From: RGIG3513 sp045658985
GTDB taxonomy: Bacteria; Bacillota; Clostridia; Oscillospirales; Butyricicoccaceae
Direction of reading: 5' to 3'
Assembly (NCBI GenBank): GCA_045658985.1
Contig: JAZOWC010000038.1
Location: 5,220-69,219 of the forward strand
DNA length: 64,000 nucleotides
Part shown: positions 8,116 to 16,693 of the stretch, piece after piece
Numbering within the stretch: the first letter of the stretch is position 1
Layout: each line of letters starts with the position of its first letter
Program-made: the position numbers and the translations under genes
Notes under the pieces: model-generated
The model's input: only the letters and a program-made list of their open reading frames with translations
Database searches by the model: none
What the model was told of the DNA's origin: nothing

Positions 8116-9330
8116 TCAAAGCCTGACCGGTTGAACACGCCATTCATATCCCGCTTTGAAACTGCTGTAAGCGGGAAGTGACGCGTTGTACAAGTCGGTG
8201 GACAGTGATTCAATATTAAAAAGTGTTTTTGCTCGCTCGGGAAGATTGGATATATGTGCGGTTTTTGTGATAACGGGGATGTTGGATGACTCCCTCAGCA
8301 TAGACAGCAGCTGCTGTCCCGTCTGATTGAATGCCAACACTCTGGCGTACGGGGGAGGGGCGACAGATATTTCCTTGGAAATACCGAGATAGGCCCTGAG
8401 CATAATCCTGCGGATGCGCGACATTGGGTAGCGGCGGGTCTTGGCAAGAGTGAATGCATTATCGCAGGACACCGACGATCTGATCGCGTTGTATATTCTG
8501 TGCTCCAGACCCTCGCTGACATCGGGATATTGTTTGAAATCCTCGGGGGAAAGTCTCAAAAGATACGAAAAGCACTGTCTGTCAAATGTGCTGCGGTCAA
8601 GGCTGCAAAGGCCGTTTTCCACAGCCGATCTGAGTATGGTATAAGAATCTGCCGGAATATACTCGCGTACTTGATCGAGTCCGCCTATTCCCTCGGCAGA
8701 CAGTATATTGCGTATGGCAGATGCGGAGCTTGTGCCGCAGGACTGCTCGTAGCTGTCGTGAGCTGCGCCTATCCTCTCTATGGCATGGGGAGTTATGGAT
8801 GAGGAGAGGTCTTTGAGAGCCTTAATATACTCTATGGCAAGTATATTGTTGGGATGTGAGATGACCGAGGATTTTTCGCGGATAGCCGAGAAGAGTGCTC
8901 TCTCTCGGGCGGCGGCATAGGATATGCCGCTCTTCAGCTCTGCAAGTGTTTGTTGTACAATGGTATGCTCACAAAGCAGGGACGCAATATCGCACAAAAG
9001 ATCGGTGTCGGAGTTCTCTGCGCCAAAAGACAGATCGGTAACAATATCCAGATCCTCAAATATGCGTACCGCAGAGCGTGCAAAACCTTCTGCCGACAGA
9101 AGTGCGTAGGCAGAAGGAAGTTCTATAACCAGATCCGCGCCACCGAGTACGGCAGCTTCGGCACGGAGGTGTTTGGGCAGCAGGGCGGGTTCGCCGCGCT
9201 GGACATAGTTGCCGGACATACAGCATATAACAGCAGTATCCTCACCGAGAAGCTCACGGGTCTTTTGTATGTGCAGACGATGACCGTTATGAAAAGGATT
9301 GTATTCACACACTATACCGCAAATCTTCAC
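8116..9330 (-). CDS. tmcAL: tRNA(Met) cytidine acetate ligase
   Basis: This enzyme forms N4-acetylcytidine at the wobble base of elongator tRNA-Met using acetate and ATP. The 404 residues start KICGIVCEYNPFHNGHRLHI, where HNGH is the nucleotidyltransferase HxGH site, and contain CCMSGNYVQRGEPALL, a hallmark of the TmcAL (YlbM) family. The start is GTG at 9330 with GAGGTG 5 nt ahead. It is the first gene of the minus-strand unit that continues into rnf. An elongator tRNA-Met, its substrate, is encoded at 60521. Confidence 0.93.
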   Translation of the reverse strand: MKICGIVCEYNPFHNGHRLHIQKTRELLGEDTAVICCMSGNYVQRGEPALLPKHLRAEAAVLGGADLVIELPSAYALLSAEGFARSAVRIFEDLDIVTDLSFGAENSDTDLLCDIASLLCEHTIVQQTLAELKSGISYAAARERALFSAIREKSSVISHPNNILAIEYIKALKDLSSSITPHAIERIGAAHDSYEQSCGTSSASAIRNILSAEGIGGLDQVREYIPADSYTILRSAVENGLCSLDRSTFDRQCFSYLLRLSPEDFKQYPDVSEGLEHRIYNAIRSSVSCDNAFTLAKTRRYPMSRIRRIMLRAYLGISKEISVAPPPYARVLAFNQTGQQLLSMLRESSNIPVITKTAHISNLPERAKTLFNIESLSTDLYNASLPAYSSFKAGYEWRVQPVRL

Positions 9331-9349
9331 AGAAACACCTCAATTATAG

Positions 9350-9378
9350 ATTATATACAAAGTTATCTGATTTTGCAA
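9350..9378 (-). promoter_or_regulatory. Sigma-A-type promoter for tmcAL-rnf
   Basis: TTGCAA (9373-9378) and perfect TATAAT (9350-9355) on the minus strand lie 17 bp apart and about 20 bp ahead of the GTG of tmcAL. I saw no clear separate promoter in the short gap before rnfC. A convincing sigma-E promoter for sipL in the other direction could not be made out. Confidence 0.7.
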
Positions 9379-9451
9379 TATTAAATGTATAAATTGTTGG
9401 CGTTATAAATATATTTTAGTTAGAAATTAGTTGCCGAAAGGAAGAAAACGC

Positions 9452-10966
9452 ATGGAGATACTTAAGCAGCGCCTCGGAAGATACAAAGAAGTGTACTCAA
9501 CAAGGGAGATACGGGAAGAAATAATTGATATCATTGTTCCCGACTGTAATCCCGATTACGAAAGAGAGATATGCACCCACGCGGTCTCAAAAATAACCGA
9601 CAAAAGCATGCTGTCCGGATGCATCAGGGTCAGCGGAGACATCAAAGCCTGTACGCACTATGACGCAGCTGCCTCCGAAAGCATGTATGTAATGAATGCC
9701 GACACAAAGTTCAGCTATTCGTTTGATATCCCCGGAGGATTGCCGGATGATACCTTCGGTGTGACGCTGAGTGTTCTGCAAGCCGAAACAGAAGTGCTCA
9801 ACAGCCGCAAAATACGCATAAAAGCCAAACTCCTCGCTGTAATCTCTGTGTTCAGAATTGAGAATACCGAGTTGTCGGCCGACGTATGTACCGTGCAGGC
9901 GGAGGGAATAAATATCAAGACTAAGGATATCATCCAAATGCCTTGTATTGATATAGCTGAAAAGAACATTAGCTTTACAGAAGAAATCAAGCTCAGCGAG
10001 GAAGAAATCTTCAAACTTTCGAGAATAATCAGATGGAGCGGCCGATATAGGACCGAAGAAATTAAAATTCTCCAGAACAGGGTTATGGTAAGAGGCGTGG
10101 CGCAGCTCAGAATATACGGTTGGTGCGACGGTTCGGGCCGCTGCGAAGAAAAAGAGTACATTCTTCCGTTCTCGCAGGTGATAGAGTGCAGAAATGTTTG
10201 CGAGACCGATTCGGTGGAGGTTGTACTTGAGGACAATTGCTGCTCTGCCTGTGTGAACACCAAAGATGACGGAGGGACCATCCTCAGATGCGACGTATCA
10301 GTTGATGCTCGTCTGTTTGTGTATCGCAATATCGAGGGCAGTATCCTTCTGGATATGTACAGTACCGAATACGAAACACAGGTTTCTGCCGGAAAAATAT
10401 ATATCACAGAGGGGTATAATGATTATTCGGCTTCGGTATCCGTACGAGACAGGATCGGATCTCAGAGCGGTATCAGCCGAATCCTTGATAGCCGTGTAAG
10501 CACTATGTGTGCCTGCCGTAGTGACAAGGTGCGTGCAAGTTTCTTTGTATCGGTTTTGTATGAGGATGGCTTGGGCGCTCTCAGAACGGCACGTACAGTG
10601 CTGGATGCGAGTGCGGACGTTCCGCAAAATGTAATTTCGTCATCTGTCATTTGTAACGTGGATGGATTAACTGTAAACGGTGAAGCAGACGGAATCTCCG
10701 TGGCGGTTGAAGCTACTGTATGTGCCAAAATTATTCAAGGATATTTTTGTGAGCAGGTGGAGAACTGCGTACTTGATACAACTCAAAAGAGAAAAAAGAA
10801 TACCAATGGCAATCTTGTGCTCAGATACCCCGATAAGGATGAAAGCGTATGGAGCATTGCAAAGTTTTACGGTACTACCAATGCTGCGATTTTGTCAGCC
10901 AACGATATGGATGATGAAACACAACTGACCTGCGGAAGGTTGATAATAATACCTTTTGTTCGATGA
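9452..10966 (+). CDS. sipL: SpoIVA-interacting coat protein SipL (DUF3794 + LysM)
   Basis: SipL-type proteins bind SpoIVA and help attach the coat to the forespore in Clostridia. The 504 residues hold DUF3794 (SPOCS) regions, with the usual REEIIDIIVPDCNPDY-like opening, and a C-terminal LysM repeat (about 458-503, DESVWSIAKFYGTTNAAILSA). I chose ATG 9452 because AAGGAAG lies 7-8 nt ahead. A TTG at 9431 is possible but lacks a site. Its place 23 bp before spoIVA supports the call. Confidence 0.88.
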   Translation: MEILKQRLGRYKEVYSTREIREEIIDIIVPDCNPDYEREICTHAVSKITDKSMLSGCIRVSGDIKACTHYDAAASESMYVMNADTKFSYSFDIPGGLPDDTFGVTLSVLQAETEVLNSRKIRIKAKLLAVISVFRIENTELSADVCTVQAEGINIKTKDIIQMPCIDIAEKNISFTEEIKLSEEEIFKLSRIIRWSGRYRTEEIKILQNRVMVRGVAQLRIYGWCDGSGRCEEKEYILPFSQVIECRNVCETDSVEVVLEDNCCSACVNTKDDGGTILRCDVSVDARLFVYRNIEGSILLDMYSTEYETQVSAGKIYITEGYNDYSASVSVRDRIGSQSGISRILDSRVSTMCACRSDKVRASFFVSVLYEDGLGALRTARTVLDASADVPQNVISSSVICNVDGLTVNGEADGISVAVEATVCAKIIQGYFCEQVENCVLDTTQKRKKNTNGNLVLRYPDKDESVWSIAKFYGTTNAAILSANDMDDETQLTCGRLIIIPFVR

Positions 10967-10989
10967 TCTGAAAGAATGGAGGAATTACT

Positions 10990-12465
10990 GTGGAAACAAG
11001 CATTTATCGCGATATAGCCGAGAGAACCGGCGGGGACATCTATATTGGCGTGGTCGGGCCTGTAAGAAGTGGGAAATCCACGTTCATTAAAAGCTTTATG
11101 GAAGAAATGGTCATCCCGAGGATAGACGATATTTATCTCAAAGAGCGTGCGAGGGATGAACTGCCCCAAAGCGGGTCGGGAAGAACGATTATGACTGCAG
11201 AGCCAAAGTTTGTTCCGGAGGAGGCTGTGAGTGTCACGCTGGACAACAAATGCAGTTTTAATGTTCGTATGATCGACTGCGTGGGATATATGATTCCGGG
11301 TGCGGTTGGAGAGTTTGAAGACGATGTTCCGAGGATGATAACAACCTCATGGTTTGATCACGAGATACCTCTTGCTCAAGCGGCTGAAGTGGGGACAAAA
11401 AAGGTCATCTGCGAGCATTCGACGGTAGGTATTGTTGTGACAACCGACGGCTCTATCGGTGATATTGCAAGAGCGGATTATATAGCGGCAGAAGAACGCA
11501 TTGTGCAGGAACTCAAGGAGATCAATAAACCTTTTTGCCTGCTGATCAACTGTGTGGATCCATGTGCAGCCAAAGCAAAAAAGCTGGAAGAAGAACTTGG
11601 ACAAAAATACGGCGTTCCCTGCAGGGCGGTAAACTGTATGTCCATCAAATCCGACGAGATAGATGGGATACTGTCTAATATTTTGTACCAATTCCCTGTA
11701 AAGGAGTATAGCTTTTCATTGCCTGATTGGGTTATGTATCTGCCGGAAAACAGTCAAATCAGAAAAGATCTGTATAAACGCATCTACTCTATGTGCGAAA
11801 GTGCCTCCAAAATGCAGCAGGCAGCCGATGCCATGGCGTGCATCAAAGATGATGTACTGATCAGCGATGCTCGGCTCAAGGAGATTGATACGGGAAAAGG
11901 TTGTGTTTTTACGCAGATAGAGATGCCGTCATGTTTGTTCTACAGCACTTTGTCCGATTACTGCGGTCTCAAGGTTGAAAATGAGGGCCATCTTATGGAG
12001 ATCATGCGTGAGACAGCAGAGATACGAGCTGAATATGGGCATATCAGCGGTGCTCTTGAGCAGGTAAGACAGACCGGATACGGCATCGTTATGCCGGCAC
12101 CGTCCGAACTTACGCTGGAAAAACCCGAAATAATCAAGCAGGGTGGACGTTCGGGGGTGCGGCTCAAAGCCAGCGCACCCAGCATACATCTCATCCGAGC
12201 CGATATTGAGACCGAAATAAATCCTGTTGTCGGTTCGGAGAAACAAAGTGAGGATCTTGTGCAGTATCTGTTGTCAGAATTCGAGGATTCTCCCGAGAAA
12301 ATCTGGGACACCAACATATTTGGCAAGTCACTCAGTGAGCTTGTCAATGAGGGGCTCAACAACAAGCTGTATAAGATGCCGGATGAGGCCAGGGCCAAGT
12401 TCAGACAGACTCTTGAGCGTGTCATCAACGAGGGCAGCGGGGGATTGATCTGTATTATATTGTGA
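10990..12465 (+). CDS. spoIVA: Stage IV sporulation protein A
   Basis: SpoIVA is the ATP-driven basement layer of the spore coat. The 491-residue length fits the family. Walker A GPVRSGKST is at residues 23-31, followed by the TAEPKFVPEEAV switch region and a C terminus ending GGLICIIL, which matches the conserved anchoring tail. The start is GTG 10990 with GGAGG 7 nt ahead. It follows sipL, as in other Clostridia, and ends at a terminator. Confidence 0.97.
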   Translation: METSIYRDIAERTGGDIYIGVVGPVRSGKSTFIKSFMEEMVIPRIDDIYLKERARDELPQSGSGRTIMTAEPKFVPEEAVSVTLDNKCSFNVRMIDCVGYMIPGAVGEFEDDVPRMITTSWFDHEIPLAQAAEVGTKKVICEHSTVGIVVTTDGSIGDIARADYIAAEERIVQELKEINKPFCLLINCVDPCAAKAKKLEEELGQKYGVPCRAVNCMSIKSDEIDGILSNILYQFPVKEYSFSLPDWVMYLPENSQIRKDLYKRIYSMCESASKMQQAADAMACIKDDVLISDARLKEIDTGKGCVFTQIEMPSCLFYSTLSDYCGLKVENEGHLMEIMRETAEIRAEYGHISGALEQVRQTGYGIVMPAPSELTLEKPEIIKQGGRSGVRLKASAPSIHLIRADIETEINPVVGSEKQSEDLVQYLLSEFEDSPEKIWDTNIFGKSLSELVNEGLNNKLYKMPDEARAKFRQTLERVINEGSGGLICIIL

Positions 12466-12483
12466 TATTAGTTGACTGTTTAT

Positions 12484-12512
12484 GGGGAGCTCACAGCTCC
12501 CCTGATTTTTTG
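12484..12512 (+). terminator. Intrinsic terminator after spoIVA
   Basis: An 8-bp GC-rich stem (12484-12491 with 12495-12502), a 3-nt loop and then TGATTTTTTGA. The next gene starts only a few bases later, so it must rely on read-through or on a start signal that I cannot see. Confidence 0.8.
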
Positions 12513-12514
12513 AT

Positions 12515-13066
12515 ATGGGCAAGATAGGACTTTTGTTTCCGTTTATCCTGCTGGCATGTGTGGTTTTTGCTCTTGAGGATTTCGGAACTGCCGCCTCGGT
12601 AATATCGGCTATGATTTTTCACGAGCTTGGGCATTTTACAGCCATCGGAGTGACGGGAGGCAAGGTGCTGAATACATCGTCTTCCGGCGTTGGCGCCAAA
12701 ATAGGTTATTCATCAAACGGCCTTTCGCGCAGGCGCGAGATACTTGTTTATCTTGCAGGTCCTTGTGCGGGGGCAATAGTCGGGATGATAGGTCATTATT
12801 TTGGGTTTATCAAATTTGCTCAGCTGTCTTTTTTTATGTCTTTGCTTAATCTGCTGCCTGCGATGCCCTTTGACGGAGGATGCATTCTTGCATCGGTACT
12901 GACGTATGACAAATCGCGCACAGTTCTTGTTATATCGGGAGTCTGTGTTGGATTTGTGCTGTGTATATTAGGGTTGTATTTTGTTGCTATCGGCAAAAAT
13001 TTTACCGTTTTTGCATCGGGGATAGGTGTTTTTGTCTGTTTAGTGGGCAAATCTTCTTTACAATAG
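12515..13066 (+). CDS. M50 site-2 protease, small SpoIVFB-like
   Basis: A 183-residue membrane metalloprotease. The zinc motif HELGH lies near residues 32-36 and the second metal motif LPAMPFDGG near 110 (NPDG in most members). Four to five hydrophobic segments are seen and there is no CBS or PDZ domain. Placement behind sipL-spoIVA and the small size suggest a SpoIVFB-type protease that frees a sporulation sigma factor, but no SpoIVFA partner lies nearby. The ATG abuts the spoIVA terminator and lacks a clear ribosome site. Confidence 0.75.
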   Translation: MGKIGLLFPFILLACVVFALEDFGTAASVISAMIFHELGHFTAIGVTGGKVLNTSSSGVGAKIGYSSNGLSRRREILVYLAGPCAGAIVGMIGHYFGFIKFAQLSFFMSLLNLLPAMPFDGGCILASVLTYDKSRTVLVISGVCVGFVLCILGLYFVAIGKNFTVFASGIGVFVCLVGKSSLQ

Positions 13067-13116
13067 AGCCGATAAGCGGTATTATATAATAGAATATATC
13101 TGTACATGGAGGAGCT

Positions 13117-14952
13117 ATGAACGATAAGCTTACGGCCTGCCTTGAACGGGTACGAAAACCGGCAAGATATACAGGCGGCGAATATAACAGCATAATCAAG
13201 GATAAGAGCAAGATCGATGTCCGCTTTGCTTTTTGCTTTCCTGACATATATGAGATAGGCATGTCCCATCTGGGGTCCAAGATCCTTTATGGTCTGCTTA
13301 ATTCCATGGACGGTGTGTGGTGTGAGCGTGTGTACGCACCATATACGGATATGGAAGAGCAGATGCGTCAACGCGGTATGGGTCTGTATGCGCTGGAGAG
13401 CAAGGATGAGGTATCTCAGTTTGATATACTGGGCTTTACCCTGCAGTATGAGCTCAATTACACCGGGGTGCTCAATATGCTCGATCTTGCCGGGATTCCT
13501 TTCCGAAGTGCAGACAGAACGTCTCTGTCGCCCCTTGTCATGGCGGGAGGTCCCTGCGTGTACAACGTAGAACCTATGGCCGACTTCTTTGACCTCATTG
13601 TTATCGGTGAGGGAGAGGAAGTTATGCCCGAACTTGTCAATCTGTACCGAAAGGCCAAAAAGTCCGGTTGGAGCAAGCAGGAGTTCCTCAAGAATGCCGC
13701 AGCTATCGGCGGAGTGTATGTACCTTCGTTTTATGATGTTGCTTACAAGCAGGATGGCACGGTTGAATCTATAACTCCCACTAACGGCGCGCCGAAAGTT
13801 GTTAAGAAGCGTGTTGTTGCCGATTTTGACAAGTCATATTATCCTGACAGATTTATTGTACCCTCTACTGAGGTCGTGTTTGACCGTGCGATGGTAGAGC
13901 TGTTCCGCGGTTGCCGCCGCGGTTGTCGTTTCTGCCAGGCAGGATACACTTACAGACCTATCCGCGCCAAGAGTGCGGAAACTCTCAAAAAGCAGGCCGA
14001 GGCGCTTATTGACAATACAGGCTGGGATGAGGTGTCGCTCACTTCGCTCAGCTCCAGCGACTATCCTCAGCTTAACGATCTGTGTTCTGCTCTTGTTGCC
14101 GAGTTTGAGCCGAGGCACGTCAATCTTGCATTGCCCTCCCTGAGAGCCGATACTTTTGATATCAACCTTGTGGAGAACGTGCAGAAGGTGCGCAAGAGCG
14201 GACTTACCTTCGCGCCGGAAGCAGGAACACAGCGCCTGCGTGACGTAATCAACAAGAATCTGCGTGAAGAAGACCTGCTCAGCGCGTGTAAGGTGGCCTT
14301 TGAGTCTGGATATAACAGTGTTAAACTTTATTTCATGCTTGGTCTGCCTACCGAGACTGACGAAGATCTGCTGGGCATCTCCAAGATCGTCAAAGACGTA
14401 ATTTATACATTCAGACAGTACGGCAAGAACAAGGCCAGAGGTGTCAGGGTGTCTGTCGGTGTATCGACCTTCATTCCCAAAGCACAGACCCCTTTCCAGT
14501 GGGCTGCTCAGACCAAGAGGGAGGAGGTGCTCCGCAAGCAGAAGCTGCTTATGGAGAGCCTGAAGATCAAGAACGTCACCTACAGCCTGCATAATTTTGA
14601 TTCCGGATTTATCGAAGCTGTTCTGGCACGCGGAGACAGAAAATTGTCCGCTGTTTTGGAAAAAGCCTGGGAAAAAGGCTCCAAGCTGGACGGTTGGGAT
14701 GAGTGTTATTCTCTCGAGCGATGGATGCAGGCATTTGAAGAATGCGGCATAGACCCGTCTTTTTACGCAAACCGTGTTCCGGAAAAGGACGAAATTTTGC
14801 CATGGGATCATATTTTCTCGGGCGTCACAAAGTCCTATCTGTGGAGCGAGTATCAGAATGGTCTGAACGGTCAGGCTACACCCGACTGTAAAGCCGGCTG
14901 CCGTGGCTGCGGAGCTCTGTCTCTGACCGGAGGAGGAAAGTGCGATGTTTAA
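13117..14952 (+). CDS. B12-binding-type radical SAM protein (TIGR03960 family)
   Basis: A 611-residue protein with an N-terminal B12-binding-like domain (region near 50-190) and a radical SAM core with the cluster motif CRRGCRFCQAGY near residue 265. The C terminus has a cysteine run (CKAGCRGCGA). Families of this type (TIGR03960) are always next to a DUF2344 protein, as here, where the genes overlap by 8 bp. The reaction is not known to me. GGAGG precedes the ATG. Confidence 0.9.
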   Translation: MNDKLTACLERVRKPARYTGGEYNSIIKDKSKIDVRFAFCFPDIYEIGMSHLGSKILYGLLNSMDGVWCERVYAPYTDMEEQMRQRGMGLYALESKDEVSQFDILGFTLQYELNYTGVLNMLDLAGIPFRSADRTSLSPLVMAGGPCVYNVEPMADFFDLIVIGEGEEVMPELVNLYRKAKKSGWSKQEFLKNAAAIGGVYVPSFYDVAYKQDGTVESITPTNGAPKVVKKRVVADFDKSYYPDRFIVPSTEVVFDRAMVELFRGCRRGCRFCQAGYTYRPIRAKSAETLKKQAEALIDNTGWDEVSLTSLSSSDYPQLNDLCSALVAEFEPRHVNLALPSLRADTFDINLVENVQKVRKSGLTFAPEAGTQRLRDVINKNLREEDLLSACKVAFESGYNSVKLYFMLGLPTETDEDLLGISKIVKDVIYTFRQYGKNKARGVRVSVGVSTFIPKAQTPFQWAAQTKREEVLRKQKLLMESLKIKNVTYSLHNFDSGFIEAVLARGDRKLSAVLEKAWEKGSKLDGWDECYSLERWMQAFEECGIDPSFYANRVPEKDEILPWDHIFSGVTKSYLWSEYQNGLNGQATPDCKAGCRGCGALSLTGGGKCDV

Positions 14953-15589
14953 GATGAGAATACTGTTCGAGAAAAAGGACGATGCTGCATATATATCCCA
15001 TCTTGACCTCATGAAGGTTCTCCAGCGCAGTTTCTGCCGTGCAAAGCTGCCTGTCAAATATTCCGAGGGCTTCAATCCACACATCTGTATGTCCATTCTG
15101 TCGCCCTTGTCTACCGGCTACAGAAGCAGATATGAGCTGTGTGATCTTGACCTTACCTGCGACAGTATGCCCGAGAACGGTGTGGAGAGCCTCAATAACG
15201 TGCTGCCGGACGGTATCCGCGTTATCAAAGCATATCCTGCTTCCGAGGGTCTTTCTGTGGCCAAAATCAAATTTTCCGTATTTACCATCGATCTTGAGGG
15301 AGGAGATGCTGATAGCGCAGCACAGGTTTTTGCATCTCCCGTTATATTCGAGAAAAAGTCAAAACGCGGCAGCAAAGAAGTAAATATGCTTGACTATATC
15401 AAGTCTATCAAGTTTGTTCAGCGAGAAAACGGCATAACCTGCGAATGTGTTCTTGCTGCAGGAGATGATCCGCTGAATCCTTCTTATGTGGTTGCCGTGT
15501 TGAGAGAAAAGGGTATTGTTGATCCCTGCGGCACGGTCAGATATACCAGAACAGCTGTTTTGGATGAAAAAGAGCAGCTTTTTTATTGA
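14945..15589 (+). CDS. Radical SAM-associated DUF2344 protein (TIGR03936)
   Basis: 214 residues, opening MFKMRILFEKKDDAAYISHLDLMKVLQRSFCRAKLPV in which I recognise the DUF2344 signature (AYISHLDLM and PVKYSEGFNPH). The family occurs fused to or beside the TIGR03960 radical SAM protein. It overlaps that gene by 8 bp with an AGGAGG site inside it, a sign of coupled translation. Its exact function is unknown. Confidence 0.88.
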   Translation: MFKMRILFEKKDDAAYISHLDLMKVLQRSFCRAKLPVKYSEGFNPHICMSILSPLSTGYRSRYELCDLDLTCDSMPENGVESLNNVLPDGIRVIKAYPASEGLSVAKIKFSVFTIDLEGGDADSAAQVFASPVIFEKKSKRGSKEVNMLDYIKSIKFVQRENGITCECVLAAGDDPLNPSYVVAVLREKGIVDPCGTVRYTRTAVLDEKEQLFY

Positions 15590-15617
15590 TTTTTTGGTAA
15601 AAAACTTAAAAAATATA

Positions 15618-15646
15618 TTGCATTATTTATAATAATGTGTTATTAT
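15618..15646 (+). promoter_or_regulatory. Sigma-A-type promoter for rplS
   Basis: TTGCAT (15618-15623) and TATTAT (15641-15646), 17 bp apart. Transcription would start near 15653, giving a leader of about 70 nt before rplS. Confidence 0.65.
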
Positions 15647-15660
15647 TATCAAGCATGTGA

Positions 15661-15712
15661 TTAAAGGGTGATCCTCTGCCAAAATGTTTGAGCAAGAACA
15701 CCTGAGACGGAA
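15661..15712 (+). ncRNA. Possible ribosomal protein L19 leader
   Basis: The rplS leader can pair GGGTG (15666-15670) with CACCT (15699-15703), enclosing a short unpaired stretch and a small GTT/AAC helix that partly competes with it. Firmicute rplS genes often have an L19 autoregulatory leader and the position fits. The fold was done by eye, so this is a candidate only. Confidence 0.35.
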
Positions 15713-15725
15713 AGGAAAATAAATT

Positions 15726-16067
15726 ATGGATCTCATCAAAAAGCTGACAGAAGGCCAGCTCAAGGAAAACGCCGGCAATTTCGGCATCGGTGACACCGTT
15801 AAGGTTCACGCAAAGATCAAGGAAGGCAACAGAGAGCGTATTCAGGTATTCGAGGGCACCGTTATTGCTCGCAAGCACGGTGGCATTCAGGAGACTGTTA
15901 CCGTTCGCCGTATCTCTTACGGTGTTGGCGTAGAAAAGACTTTCCCCATCCACTCTCCCAACGTTGAGAAGATCGAAGTAATTCGCAAGGGTAAGGTCAG
16001 ACGCGCTAAGCTTTATTACCTCCGTGACAGAGTTGGTAAGGCCGCCAAAGTCAAACAGGACATCTAA
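15726..16067 (+). CDS. rplS: 50S ribosomal protein L19
   Basis: The 113-residue L19 is complete and typical (KVHAKIKEGNRERIQVFEGTVIARK; RRISYGVGVEKTFPIHSPNVEKIEVIRKG; RRAKLYYLRDRVGKAA). It sits at the 30S-50S contact of the ribosome. A GGAAAG site precedes the ATG. Codon choice is strongly biased, as expected for high expression. It has its own promoter, possible leader and terminator, so it forms a separate unit. Confidence 0.98.
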   Translation: MDLIKKLTEGQLKENAGNFGIGDTVKVHAKIKEGNRERIQVFEGTVIARKHGGIQETVTVRRISYGVGVEKTFPIHSPNVEKIEVIRKGKVRRAKLYYLRDRVGKAAKVKQDI

Positions 16068-16082
16068 GTTTGAAAACAATTT

Positions 16083-16111
16083 GAGGGACGGTCATTCGTC
16101 CCTCTTGTTTT
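16083..16111 (+). terminator. Intrinsic terminator after rplS
   Basis: An 8-bp stem GAGGGACG/CGTCCCTC (16083-16090, 16097-16104) with a 6-nt loop, then TTGTTTTT. Some read-through probably reaches lepB, as I see no promoter between them. Confidence 0.85.
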
Positions 16112-16132
16112 TACAGGAGGAAAGCATTCGAT

Positions 16133-16693
16133 ATGGAAGAAAAGAAAAAAACAGAAGCCAAAGACGGCGGTGCTGTATCAGAAGCATTCTTTTGGGCGCA
16201 GGCACTCGCAATGTCCCTGGTCATTCTTGTGATAATCAACATATTTTTCTTCCGCATGTCGGGTGTTTCGGGTACTTCTATGGTGCCTACGCTTCAGGAA
16301 AAAGACAGGGTACTTCTTCGTGTTGTCGGGTATAATGAGCCGAAGCGCGGAGACGTGGTCGTCGTCACGGCACCTCTTTTTGAAAAAGGTCCCCTCGTCA
16401 AACGTATTATCGGCGTAGGCGGAGATGTGATCGATATAGACAAAGATTCCGGAGCTGTTTATATCAATGGCGAAGAACAATATGAACCCTACATCAGCGA
16501 GCTGATAAGAGATAGAGGGGATATGGACTATCCGGTAACGGTACCCGAGGGCTTTGTGTTCTTTATGGGTGATAACCGAAACGGCAGTACGGACAGCCGC
16601 GACAGCCAGATTGGTATGCAGCCTGTGTCCAATGTTATTGGCAAGGTGTTTTTCCGTATTTGGCCCATCAAAGATATTGGAGCAGTAAAATGA
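16133..16693 (+). CDS. lepB: Signal peptidase I
   Basis: 186 residues with one N-terminal membrane segment (about 20-42) and the S26 family boxes: GTSMVPTL (catalytic Ser near 48), PLVKRIIGVGGD (catalytic Lys near 89) and GDNRNGSTDSRD. It cleaves signal peptides of secreted proteins at the outer face of the membrane. It overlaps rbgA (ATGA). An lepB-rbgA-rnhB order is common in Firmicutes. Confidence 0.95.
   Translation: MEEKKKTEAKDGGAVSEAFFWAQALAMSLVILVIINIFFFRMSGVSGTSMVPTLQEKDRVLLRVVGYNEPKRGDVVVVTAPLFEKGPLVKRIIGVGGDVIDIDKDSGAVYINGEEQYEPYISELIRDRGDMDYPVTVPEGFVFFMGDNRNGSTDSRDSQIGMQPVSNVIGKVFFRIWPIKDIGAVK

Noticed and set aside
9379..9451. Sigma-E promoter for sipL-spoIVA
   Set aside because: Several ATA-rich words occur, but none gives both boxes at proper spacing.
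13834..15096. Open frame of 420 codons opposite the radical SAM pair
   Set aside because: Opposite two overlapping genes whose cluster motifs and family matches are clear; no motif in the reverse frame.
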